From Qipengyuania vulgaris (lineage in GTDB: Bacteria > Pseudomonadota > Alphaproteobacteria > Sphingomonadales > Sphingomonadaceae), in NCBI GenBank assembly GCA_000756795.1, contig CCSI01000002.1, positions 248,001 to 312,000 on the forward strand: a DNA stretch of 64,000 nt. Reading direction: 5' to 3'. The translations under genes and the position numbers were made by a program. The notes beneath the pieces are model-generated. The model searched no databases and was not told the origin of the DNA. It saw only the letters and a list, made by a program, of their open reading frames with translations. Positions 46,137 through 54,010 of the stretch are shown here, piece after piece (the first letter of the stretch is position 1; each line of letters begins with the position of its first letter).

Positions 46137-47111
46137 TCAGGAGAGCTGGTCCATGGCCTTGCGCAGGCTGTCGATCCGCGCCTGCGGGTCGAAGGTGGGG
46201 CCTGCAAAGATTATCTCGTCGGCCTCAGTCCGCTCCACGAATTTCTGCACCGCGTCGCTGCATTGCTCCGGAGTGCCGATGGCGCTCGCCTGGCCGATAT
46301 GCGCAAGCATGGCCTGTGCAGGGGCTGGCAACTGGTCGCGATAGTTTTTGACGGGCGGCTTGAGCTTCGATGGCCTGCCGGTGCGCAGAGCAACGAAAGC
46401 CTGCATCTGCGAGGTGGCGAGCGTTTCGGCCTCCTCCTCGCTATCGGCGCAAAACAGGTTCATCGCGGCCATGACATGCGGCTTTTCGCACACCTCGCTC
46501 GGTTCGAAATTGCGGCGGTAGAGTTCGAGCGCAGCGTCGAGGTGGTCGGGCGCGAAATGGCTCGCAAACGCATAGGGAATGCCGAGTTGCGCTGCGAGGC
46601 TGGCGCCGAACATGCTCGAGCCCAGCATCCAGAATTCAGGCCGCGCGCCGAGGCCGGGAGTGGGCGAAATCTCGCTCGTCCCGTCCATATGCGCCATCAG
46701 TTCGACCACGTCCTGCGGGAACATCTCGGCGGCGCGGTGGAGGTCTTTCCTGAGCGCGCGCTGGAGCTCGGGACCCGCTCCGGGAGCGCGTCCGAGGCCC
46801 AGGTCGACACGGCCGGGAAACAGCGCATCCAGCGTGCCGAACTGCTCGGCAATCTGGAACGGCGTGTGGTTGGGCAGCATGATCCCGCCCGAGCCGATGC
46901 GGATGGTGCTGGTGGCATTGCCGACATGCGCCAGCACGACCGAAGTCGCGCCGCCCGCGATGCCCTCCATCGCGTGGTGCTCGGCAACCCAGTAGCGTTT
47001 GCAGCCTACATCCTCGGCGGACTTGGCGAGCGCGGTGGCGGCCCCGAAGGCTTCTACCAATGTCCCGCCTTCGCGAACCGGGACGAGGTCGAGTATGGAA
47101 TATGCGGTCAT
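46137..47111 (-). CDS. LLM-class flavin-dependent oxidoreductase
   Basis: A 324-residue TIM-barrel flavoprotein of the bacterial luciferase-like (LLM) superfamily, using reduced FMN or F420. Family features: YSILDLVPVREGG, RYWVAEHHAMEGIAGG, GSGGIMLPNHTPFQIAEQFGTL and PGRVDLGLGRAPG. The substrate cannot be told. It is coupled to the downstream-numbered TPR-like gene (ATGA at 47108-47111). Confidence 0.88.
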   Translation of the reverse strand: MTAYSILDLVPVREGGTLVEAFGAATALAKSAEDVGCKRYWVAEHHAMEGIAGGATSVVLAHVGNATSTIRIGSGGIMLPNHTPFQIAEQFGTLDALFPGRVDLGLGRAPGAGPELQRALRKDLHRAAEMFPQDVVELMAHMDGTSEISPTPGLGARPEFWMLGSSMFGASLAAQLGIPYAFASHFAPDHLDAALELYRRNFEPSEVCEKPHVMAAMNLFCADSEEEAETLATSQMQAFVALRTGRPSKLKPPVKNYRDQLPAPAQAMLAHIGQASAIGTPEQCSDAVQKFVERTEADEIIFAGPTFDPQARIDSLRKAMDQLS

Positions 47112-47950
47112 TCGGTCTCCGCCGAATCCAATTGTGTCAGATAGCCTTGCGCCCGTTCGGCGTAAGGGCTGCCGGGGGCGACGGACAACACCGATTGGAA
47201 GCTTGCGCGCGCATCATCGGCGCGGCCGGCCATGGCGGCGATCACACCCGCCTCGAGCCCGATTTGCGGATTGCGCGGATCGAGCATGGCGGCGCGCTCG
47301 ATTTGCGCCTGCGCCTCGCCCAGCCTCTCGAGCCGGCGCGACAGCGTGGCCGAAAGCAGCCAGGCCTCAACATCGAGCGCGTCCGCCTCGCGCGCTTCGG
47401 CGAGGGCGGAGGCGGCATCTTCCGGCCGGTTCAGGCGGACCAGCACGCGCGCGAGGTCAACGCGAAGGTCGGCAGCCAGCTCGCTCTCCTCGGCGGCAAG
47501 TGCCATTCCGCCTGCGCGGTCGAGCAGCGGGAGAGCGGCTTCGACATTATTTTCTGCCATGGCGGCATTTCCCGCCATCGCGGCGAGCCGCGCGCCATAG
47601 GCAAGGTTGTCCTGCGGCGCTTCTCCGCTCGCCAGTTCGAAAGCCTGCCGCGCCTCGCCATATCGCCCGAGCTGGACCAGGGCGAGCCCCGCGCAATGCG
47701 CGCTCTGGGCAAATTCGAGGTCGGTGGAGGCGCGCTCGCGCCATTCTTGCGCGAAGTCCAACGCCTGCTGCGGAAAGCTCGATGCCTGCTTGAGGCAGGT
47801 CGACAGGTCGGCGGGCGGTGCCGACACGCCCCGTTCGATGCGCGGCGGGCGGTCGCGCAGATCGTCGGGAATCTCGGGCATGGTGTTCGAGCCGGGAAAG
47901 GCCCCGGACTGCATGAGGGCGAGAGCGGCGCTGGCGAGGAGTAGGGTCAA
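47108..47950 (-). CDS. Exported TPR-like protein
   Basis: A 280-residue protein starting with a short hydrophobic signal (MTLLLASAALALMQSG), then helical repeats of the tetratricopeptide type: ALDFAQEWRERA, GLALVQLGRYGEARQAFELA, AEAREADALDVEAWLLSATL. Probably periplasmic, possibly a scaffold. It is overlapped at both ends by neighbouring frames, with the alpha/beta hydrolase upstream and LLM oxidoreductase downstream. Confidence 0.7.
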   Translation of the reverse strand: MTLLLASAALALMQSGAFPGSNTMPEIPDDLRDRPPRIERGVSAPPADLSTCLKQASSFPQQALDFAQEWRERASTDLEFAQSAHCAGLALVQLGRYGEARQAFELASGEAPQDNLAYGARLAAMAGNAAMAENNVEAALPLLDRAGGMALAAEESELAADLRVDLARVLVRLNRPEDAASALAEAREADALDVEAWLLSATLSRRLERLGEAQAQIERAAMLDPRNPQIGLEAGVIAAMAGRADDARASFQSVLSVAPGSPYAERAQGYLTQLDSAETE

Positions 47951-48696
47951 GTGTGCTCCAGATCGTGGATGAGGCCGTCCACCGTGCGCAGCAGCAGGGC
48001 GATATCCTGCGGCCGCGAAAGGCGGTGGTCGCCATCCTTGACGAATGTCACTTGAACCGCGTCCGAACGCAGCACGCCTGCAATCTGCAGGCTCAGCTGC
48101 CAGGGCACGTCTTCGTCACGGTGGCCGTGGAGCAGGCGGACCGGCGCATCGATGGGGACGATGCCGCCCATCTGGCGCTGTGCCTGTCCGTCGGCGAAGA
48201 AGCAGCCATGTGTGGGCGTGGGTTCGGGGCCGTAGGGATTGTCTTCGAACACCGTCTCGCCTGCAGCCATCTGCGCTTTCTGTTCGTCGGAATAGCCCCA
48301 TTCGGTAAAGTCAGGTGCGGCGGCGATGCCGACCATTCCGGTAAGGCGTTCGCCCAGCGCGGCGCCGACGAGAAGCATCAGCCAGCCGCCCATGGAAGAG
48401 CCGATGACCACGACCTCGCCCTCGACTTTCGCCTCGATCAGCGCGAGAACTTCGTCGCGCCATTTCGACAGAGTGCCGTCAGCGAAATCGCCCTCGCTCT
48501 TCCCGCAGCCCGAATAGTCGAGCAGCAGGCAGGCGCGGCCCCGTTCGCGCGCCCAGTCGAACAGCGCGGTCGCCTTGCCGCCGTCCATGTCGGACATGTA
48601 GCCGGGCAGGAAAACGAGAGTCGGACCAGTCCCGCGGATATGGCGATAGGCGATGCGCCTGCCGTCTGGCATTTCGTGGTATTTGACGTCGAACAT
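47947..48696 (-). CDS. Alpha/beta hydrolase
   Basis: A 249-residue serine hydrolase. Oxyanion/nucleophile region VIGSSMGGWLML holds the catalytic Ser (GSSMGG); the Asp is in GHRDEDVPW and the His in DGDHRLSRP. It resembles ABHD10-type thioesterases. Start MFDVKYHEM at 48696 is preferred over the 48732 start. Cytosolic. Substrate unknown. It overlaps the TPR-like gene by four bases. Confidence 0.85.
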   Translation of the reverse strand: MFDVKYHEMPDGRRIAYRHIRGTGPTLVFLPGYMSDMDGGKATALFDWARERGRACLLLDYSGCGKSEGDFADGTLSKWRDEVLALIEAKVEGEVVVIGSSMGGWLMLLVGAALGERLTGMVGIAAAPDFTEWGYSDEQKAQMAAGETVFEDNPYGPEPTPTHGCFFADGQAQRQMGGIVPIDAPVRLLHGHRDEDVPWQLSLQIAGVLRSDAVQVTFVKDGDHRLSRPQDIALLLRTVDGLIHDLEHT

Positions 48697-48735
48697 GAGG
48701 CTCGATGTCGGCGCGAGCCGCGGCGAATGCAAGCC

Positions 48736-49806
48736 CTACACGATCGACTGCATGACCTCGACGTTCTCGTCTTCCTCGCACATCGTCTTCAGCGCCCCGA
48801 ACTCCTGCTCCGTCAGCACGGGAGTGAATCTCCTGCCCTCGGCAGCCTCGCGATAGGCCTCGGCGCGCTCTCCCGGTCCCGGATGGCTTGCCGCCCAGCC
48901 GAGCAGCGAGTCCTCATCATAGTCGATGCGTGCGCTTAGCCGTTCGAAGAATTCCGCAGCGCCTGTCGGGGAGATGCCGCTCTCTAGCATTCGCGCGCGC
49001 GAATACTCGTCCGCCTCGCGCTCGGCATCGCGCGAATAATCCATCGCCGCGAGGCCGAACAGCGTGTCGCCGACGCCGGTATTCATGCCCGAAAGCAGGA
49101 CGGTGAGACCGAACTGGCGCAGCAGCGCTGTCATCACATGGCGTTCGCGCACATGGCCGACCTCGTGGCCGAGCACGCCGGCGAGTTCCTCGGGCGTTTC
49201 GGCTTCCTGCACCAGCCCGTCGAAGATGAGAATTTGCCCTCCAGGCAGCGCTACCGCATTGACATCGGTCGAATTGGCGATGCCTGCACGCACTTTTTCC
49301 TCGGCCGGGTCGACCTTGGCGAGCAGCTTGGCGAGCGCGGCGTCGCCTTCGGGCGTATGACAGATGCGATTGCCGAAATCGCCGACCAGTGCGTCGCCCA
49401 TGCTGCGCTCCCAGCTGGTGGGAATGCGCGGGCCGAGCCAGTCCGGTGCAGTGAAGAACAGCGCCAGCAGGCCGGCGCTGACGCCTGCGAAGAGGACGGT
49501 CGCCTTGCCCAGACCAAGTCCGTCGACCCATGCTCCGTATTTGCGGCGCGAGGGCAGTGCAGCTGCAAGCCCCGCCGGCAGGTCTGCGGGCAGGATGAGC
49601 CGGAAATCGTCATCGCCGCTCCAGCGGTATACCCGTTGCCCGCCACGTTCCTCGGCAAATACGAGTTCGCCCAAGGCTGTGTCGAGATTGCTGCTCATAC
49701 TGCGCAGGGCGAGCTGACCCGCCCCGTCCCAGAACGCCTCGCCCTCATGACGCACGGCGCTTTGGCCGTCATACCATTGGGCCGGAGTGCGGAAGCTCTC
49801 TTCCAT
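48736..49806 (-). CDS. M48-family metalloprotease
   Basis: A 356-residue protease with the zinc motif LGHEVGHVRERH (HExxH) and the downstream Glu ligand in DAEREADEYSRARM. One predicted membrane helix (KATVLFAGVSAGLLALFF) lies before the catalytic domain, so the enzyme is membrane-anchored with the active site likely periplasmic or membrane-proximal. M48 members include BepA and Oma1-like envelope-quality proteases. It follows a DUF898 gene with a four-base gap. Confidence 0.9.
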   Translation of the reverse strand: MEESFRTPAQWYDGQSAVRHEGEAFWDGAGQLALRSMSSNLDTALGELVFAEERGGQRVYRWSGDDDFRLILPADLPAGLAAALPSRRKYGAWVDGLGLGKATVLFAGVSAGLLALFFTAPDWLGPRIPTSWERSMGDALVGDFGNRICHTPEGDAALAKLLAKVDPAEEKVRAGIANSTDVNAVALPGGQILIFDGLVQEAETPEELAGVLGHEVGHVRERHVMTALLRQFGLTVLLSGMNTGVGDTLFGLAAMDYSRDAEREADEYSRARMLESGISPTGAAEFFERLSARIDYDEDSLLGWAASHPGPGERAEAYREAAEGRRFTPVLTEQEFGALKTMCEEDENVEVMQSIV

Positions 49807-49810
49807 GGCG

Positions 49811-50872
49811 CTAGATGGCTCCCATGTCGAAGGCGTCGAGCAGGCCCTCGCCGTGACGCGCGGTTGCCGTTTGCGACTGGGTCATCGCATCGAGGTCGAT
49901 TTCGCCTTCCGCATGCATATGCTCGACGTAGAATTTCCAGTGGCGGTAGGGAATAAAGATATAGGCGATCCCGAAAGTCGCCGAAATCAGCAGGAAGTCG
50001 ATGAGGTAAAGGACGATCCAGTCGCTCGTCCGAGCGCGGAAGCTGAATTCCACATCGCCCCAGCGCATGGTGTTGACCGCCTCGCGGAAGAACTTGGCGT
50101 AATAGGCCACCGAAAGCAGCGGCATGCCGAAATAGATGAACAGCACCAGCACGATCGCACTGAAGGCCAGCACGGCCCCCATTCCGCCTTCGAGCTCCGA
50201 ACTCTGAAACGCGAAACCCATGGGAACGAGCAGCAGGAGTGGGATGTAGAACAGCAGGAAGCGTTTGTAGATCGGCGCAGGCTCGGCGTCGGACTGGACG
50301 GTGTAAGGCCCGAAGCTCATCTCCTGCCAGCGCTCGTTCCAGAGACTCGTCATGGTCCAGGGGATAAGCAGGCCAATGGGAAGAATACCCACCATCCAGC
50401 GCCAGAAATAGGACCAGCCATAGGCGAAACCGGGATTGTCGCTGCCACCGCGAATGCCGCGCCAGCGGGTGCGCGAGAGGCGGTAGCGCATGGCGCGGAA
50501 ACGCGCGACGCCCGACAGGTACCAGGTGGCAAGGAACAGGATGATACCCATCACCAGCACATAGTCCTGCATCCCGCGAAAAATCATCCCGCTCGCGATG
50601 AACTGGAGGATGACAAACGGAATGCCGACCAGGACGGTGACAATGAGGAAGCCGAAGAACAGCTCGCGCCCCTCGCCGGTCCATTCCAGCCGCTCGTCTA
50701 CGAAGCTGGTGTGCGACCACAGGTACTGCCGCTCGCGCGTGGTCGCCCAGAAGCGGTAAATGCCCAGCGTAGCGATGGTCAGCAGCAGGTTCGGAAAGGC
50801 AATCTTGGCAAAATCCTGCCAATTGCCGTCGAAGCGGAAGGCGTTGTTCGCCTTCTCCTTGATATCAGCCAT
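49811..50872 (-). CDS. DUF898/YjgN-family membrane protein
   Basis: A 353-residue integral membrane protein starting MADIKEKANNAFRF (50872). It opens with the DUF898 pattern FRFDGNWQDFAKIAFPNLLL and RFWATTRERQYLWSHT, with about six helices in all. Function of YjgN/DUF898 is unknown; the family is widespread in proteobacteria. It is followed in the same direction by the M48 protease, a pairing I infer is functional. Confidence 0.85.
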   Translation of the reverse strand: MADIKEKANNAFRFDGNWQDFAKIAFPNLLLTIATLGIYRFWATTRERQYLWSHTSFVDERLEWTGEGRELFFGFLIVTVLVGIPFVILQFIASGMIFRGMQDYVLVMGIILFLATWYLSGVARFRAMRYRLSRTRWRGIRGGSDNPGFAYGWSYFWRWMVGILPIGLLIPWTMTSLWNERWQEMSFGPYTVQSDAEPAPIYKRFLLFYIPLLLLVPMGFAFQSSELEGGMGAVLAFSAIVLVLFIYFGMPLLSVAYYAKFFREAVNTMRWGDVEFSFRARTSDWIVLYLIDFLLISATFGIAYIFIPYRHWKFYVEHMHAEGEIDLDAMTQSQTATARHGEGLLDAFDMGAI

Positions 50873-50972
50873 GGAAAGTAAACGACCCCGCAACCCGAAT
50901 GATAATGTGAATTCCCGTCCACAAACAATCATTCTAGGTGCGGGGCCGCCAAGTCAAGCGAACCGCGCCGGG

Positions 50973-51164
50973 TCAATCGCGCTGGAAAATGTCCTCGATG
51001 GTCATTTCGAATACATCGGCGATCTTGAAGGCGAGCGGCAGCGAGGGGTCGTAGCGGCCCTTCTCGATGGCGTTGACGCTCTGGCGACTGACTTCCAGCC
51101 GGTCGGCAAGGTCCTGCTGGCTCCAGTCGCGTTCCGCGCGGAGTACCTTGAGGCGGTTGTTCAC
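50973..51164 (-). CDS. XRE-family helix-turn-helix regulator
   Basis: A 63-residue protein that is nearly all HTH_3: LKVLRAERDWSQQDLADRLE and VSRQSVNAIEKGRYDP. Such small regulators often govern the adjacent membrane genes; it overlaps the 201-residue membrane protein gene by four bases. Possibly represses its own operon. Confidence 0.88.
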   Translation of the reverse strand: MNNRLKVLRAERDWSQQDLADRLEVSRQSVNAIEKGRYDPSLPLAFKIADVFEMTIEDIFQRD

Positions 51165-51766
51165 AGCGACCCCCAGGTGCCATGGGTGATGCGGTTGGAA
51201 ACCGCGCCGATGAACTGTCCGCCGAAGAAGGCCACCGCGAACCAGTAGGCCGGAATATGCGGCACGACCTCGCCCGCTTCGAGAAAGCCCCAGATAGTCG
51301 CGAACCCCAGTGCGAAGCCGGTCGCAATCAGCGTCTGGCGCACGATGAGCATGCGGATGAATTCATCCTTCTCGTCGAGGATGAGGCGGCCGATGGCCCA
51401 GAAAACACCGCAAATGGCGAGCCCCGGCATGACCGAGAGACCTGCACGCACGGCGAGCGCAGGATCGTTGTCCTTTAGCATGCTCACCTGCAGCGCGATG
51501 ACTACGAGGTAGAGCGAGGAGAAAATGGCGACCCGCTTGATATAGAGCCGTTGCGCCTCGCCCCGCCCGCTGCACTTGCCCTTGCGGTTGGCCGCGCGGA
51601 TGGTCTGGAAGAACAGCGCGGCCGGGATGACCATCAGGATGAGCGTGGTGGTGGCGTTGATGGCGTCGGTGAGCGCTAGCGCCATGACCATGCCGAAAGT
51701 GGCGAAGGTCAGTCCCGCCCAGACGGGGACCGAAGTGCGCAGCCCCGATGTTTCAGCCGCGCTCAT
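51161..51766 (-). CDS. Hypothetical multi-pass membrane protein
   Basis: A 201-residue integral membrane protein with six predicted helices and one charged loop (NRKGKCSGRGEAQRL). It has no recognised family signature beyond the layout of the small membrane proteins that accompany XRE-type regulators. Overlaps both neighbours by four bases, so the three minus-strand genes 51948-50973 form one operon. Confidence 0.65.
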   Translation of the reverse strand: MSAAETSGLRTSVPVWAGLTFATFGMVMALALTDAINATTTLILMVIPAALFFQTIRAANRKGKCSGRGEAQRLYIKRVAIFSSLYLVVIALQVSMLKDNDPALAVRAGLSVMPGLAICGVFWAIGRLILDEKDEFIRMLIVRQTLIATGFALGFATIWGFLEAGEVVPHIPAYWFAVAFFGGQFIGAVSNRITHGTWGSL

Positions 51767-51948
51767 GCCGCTTTCCGCTTCAGTAGATTGCAGGAACGCT
51801 CACTACGCAGCCATGCGTGGGGGAACAGGGCGAGAAGGAGAAAGGGCGAATATTGTGCCACCTCTTCGGGCACGTATTCGAAGACCGAAAGGAGCGCGAT
51901 GCCGATCATGGCGAACGCGAAGAGGAGGGGTGCGCGATATTGCTTCAT
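51763..51948 (-). CDS. Small two-helix membrane protein
   Basis: A 61-residue protein starting MKQYRAPLLFAFAM at 51948 (ribosome site aggac), with two hydrophobic helices and a short basic tail. First gene of the HTH operon. No family assigned; the larger 51987 start adds residues without a ribosome site. Confidence 0.6.
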   Translation of the reverse strand: MKQYRAPLLFAFAMIGIALLSVFEYVPEEVAQYSPFLLLALFPHAWLRSERSCNLLKRKAA

Positions 51949-52112
51949 GGGAAGTGTCCTTTGCTTGATGTAAAGCTTGTTTGTCATTTGATTCGGCCTC
52001 TGTCAAGCAGGCTTTCCAAAACGGAGCGAGTGCTTGTCAGTGATGCGATTGGCGCTTGTCATCTGCGTGCCATCGGGCGCAGGCAGGAAGCCGCGAAGAG
52101 GAGAGCGCATTT

Positions 52113-53780
52113 ATGTCCCTGACCGAACCGCCCGCATCGCCGAAGCTGCCCGCGCTCGACCGCCGGACCCTGCTCAAGGGCGGAGTGCTGGGCGGAGGAC
52201 TTCTCGCAGCACCGCTCGCCGCGCAGCAGGGTCCGGGCGCCTCGGGCTTTACGCATGGGGTCGCGAGCGGAGAGCCGGGTCACACTCGCGTGCTGCTGTG
52301 GACGCGCTATGTGAATGCGCAGGACACCTCGCTGACATGGCAGGTGCTCACGCCCGATGCGAATATGCGCGTGGTGGCCGAGGGACAGGTCAGCGCCTCG
52401 CCTGAAAACGATTTCTGCGCCAAGGCATGGGCCGAGGGGCTCGAGCCGGGCCGCTGGTATTATTTCCGCTTCATCGTGCCCGATGGTTCCATGTCTGACC
52501 TTGGCCGCACGCGCACGCTTCCCGACGGCCCGACCGCAAGCTGGAAGATGGCAGTCTTCTCCTGCTCCAACATCGGCTTCGGCTGGTTCAACGCATACGC
52601 CCATGCTGCCGAAGCCAACGAGTTCGACTGCGCGTTGCATTTGGGCGATTATTTCTACGAATATCCTGCCGGCACCTATCCTTCAGCGCGCGAGACAATC
52701 GCGGGACGCGATGTGCTGCCGGAAAGCGAATCGGTCTCGCTTGCACAATATCGCAACCGCTTTGCCCTCTACCGCGAGGATCGCGACCTTCAGCGCCTCC
52801 ACCAGCTCTATCCGATGATTTCCGGCTGGGACGACCACGAGAGCACCAACGACAGCTGGGAAGGCGGCGCGCAGAACCACCAGCCGCAAACCGAAGGCGA
52901 TTGGTCGGTGCGCAAGGCAGCGGCGATGAAGGCCTATCGCGAATGGATGCCCGTTTCGGACGAGCCCTGGGCCGAATACCGGGTCGGAAATCTCGCAACA
53001 TTGTTCCGTTTGGAGACGCGGCTGTCGCACCGAGCAAAACAATTCGATTACAACGGTTTGCTGCGCAGCATTTCTTCGCCAGAAGAGGCGGTGGCAAGGC
53101 TCGCAGCGTTTCGCGACGGGGACTATCTCGACCCTTCGCGCGAAGTACTCGGAAGCGCGCAGCAAGGCTGGCTTGCGAGCAGCATGAAATCCTCGCGCGG
53201 TAGCGGGACCGTCTGGCAAGTCCTCGTCCAGCAGGTGCTCATGGGCAAGGCAGCCTCGGCCACGCAGCTGACCGATACGCTGCCCGATAACCTTCCCGAC
53301 TACATTCTCGAACGCGTGCGCGCGGGTGCGCTCGCGAGCCGCGCGGAATTGCCGCTCAACATGGATGCGTGGGATGGCTATCCCGCAGCCCGGCAGCGGC
53401 TCTACGAAGCGGCGCTGGCAGCCGACGCGAACCTCGTCAGCCTTGCGGGCGACACGCACAACGCATGGGCCTTCGACCTGTCGCATGGCGGCGAGAAGGT
53501 GGGTGTGGAATTCGGCGGGCATTCGGTAACCTCGCCCGGCTTCGAAGGCTATTTGCCCCAGCTGCCGCCAGCAGCCGTCGCCAAGGCCATGGTCGAGCGG
53601 AATTCCGAACTCAAATGGATGGACGCCTCGCAGCGCGGCTACATGGCGGTCGAACTCACCCCGACCCGCGCGACGAGCGAATACCGCTTCCTATCCAGCG
53701 TGCGCGACAAGGGGGCGGGCGTGGTCTCTACCAAGCGCATCTCGACCCTCGCTGGCGCACGCATGCTCGACATGGGTTGA
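52113..53780 (+). CDS. TAT-exported PhoD-like alkaline phosphatase
   Basis: A 555-residue phosphodiesterase/phosphatase of the PhoD family. The twin-arginine signal DRRTLLKGGVLGGG directs TAT export. PhoD features: ASGEPGHTRVLLWTR, YFYEYPAG, SGWDDHESTNDSW and GDTHNAWAFDL, with the metal-binding residues in place. Start MSLTEPPAS at 52113 has a gagga ribosome site. Likely scavenges phosphate from esters in the periplasm. Standing alone before the thrS leader. Confidence 0.9.
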   Translation: MSLTEPPASPKLPALDRRTLLKGGVLGGGLLAAPLAAQQGPGASGFTHGVASGEPGHTRVLLWTRYVNAQDTSLTWQVLTPDANMRVVAEGQVSASPENDFCAKAWAEGLEPGRWYYFRFIVPDGSMSDLGRTRTLPDGPTASWKMAVFSCSNIGFGWFNAYAHAAEANEFDCALHLGDYFYEYPAGTYPSARETIAGRDVLPESESVSLAQYRNRFALYREDRDLQRLHQLYPMISGWDDHESTNDSWEGGAQNHQPQTEGDWSVRKAAAMKAYREWMPVSDEPWAEYRVGNLATLFRLETRLSHRAKQFDYNGLLRSISSPEEAVARLAAFRDGDYLDPSREVLGSAQQGWLASSMKSSRGSGTVWQVLVQQVLMGKAASATQLTDTLPDNLPDYILERVRAGALASRAELPLNMDAWDGYPAARQRLYEAALAADANLVSLAGDTHNAWAFDLSHGGEKVGVEFGGHSVTSPGFEGYLPQLPPAAVAKAMVERNSELKWMDASQRGYMAVELTPTRATSEYRFLSSVRDKGAGVVSTKRISTLAGARMLDMG

Positions 53781-53812
53781 GGAATCGGGGGCCGCGCGCT
53801 ATCTCGCTTGCC

Positions 53813-53884
53813 ATGACGCTGCTGAGCATCACGCCCACTACTACCACCACCCCGGTGCTCCGGGGGCGGATGCTCGCAAGCTAA
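53813..53884 (+). CDS. thrS leader peptide (threonine-rich)
   Basis: A 23-residue frame beginning MTLLSITP and containing five consecutive Thr codons (ACT ACT ACC ACC ACC) plus two more nearby: ITPTTTTTPVL. Such a run before a threonyl-tRNA synthetase gene is the signature of translation-sensing attenuation: stalling at Thr codons when charged tRNA-Thr is scarce. The stop TAA is at 53882, 127 bases before the thrS start. Confidence 0.85.
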   Translation: MTLLSITPTTTTTPVLRGRMLAS

Positions 53885-53914
53885 GCGACGCACCGCCACC
53901 CGGTTTCGGGTGGC
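53850..53914 (+). promoter_or_regulatory. Attenuator of thrS: pause, antiterminator and terminator hairpins
   Basis: Three mutually exclusive stems. Hairpin 1:2: ccccgg at 53850-53855 with ccgggg at 53860-53865. Antiterminator 2:3: gggggcgg at 53862-53869 pairs with ccgccaccc at 53893-53901 (one bulged A). Terminator 3:4: gccacccg at 53895-53902 pairs exactly with cgggtggc at 53907-53914. A ribosome stalled on the Thr codons covers arm 1, allowing 2:3. The terminator T-tract is weak (aggcgtttcctc). Confidence 0.78.
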
Positions 53915-54010
53915 AGGCGTTTCCTCCCGAAATCGCGATTTTCTCCCAAACGCCGCTTCAAGCGCGTGGTCATCTGTGTCATGGCGCGCGCCAAGGAAAC
54001 GGACGAGACG

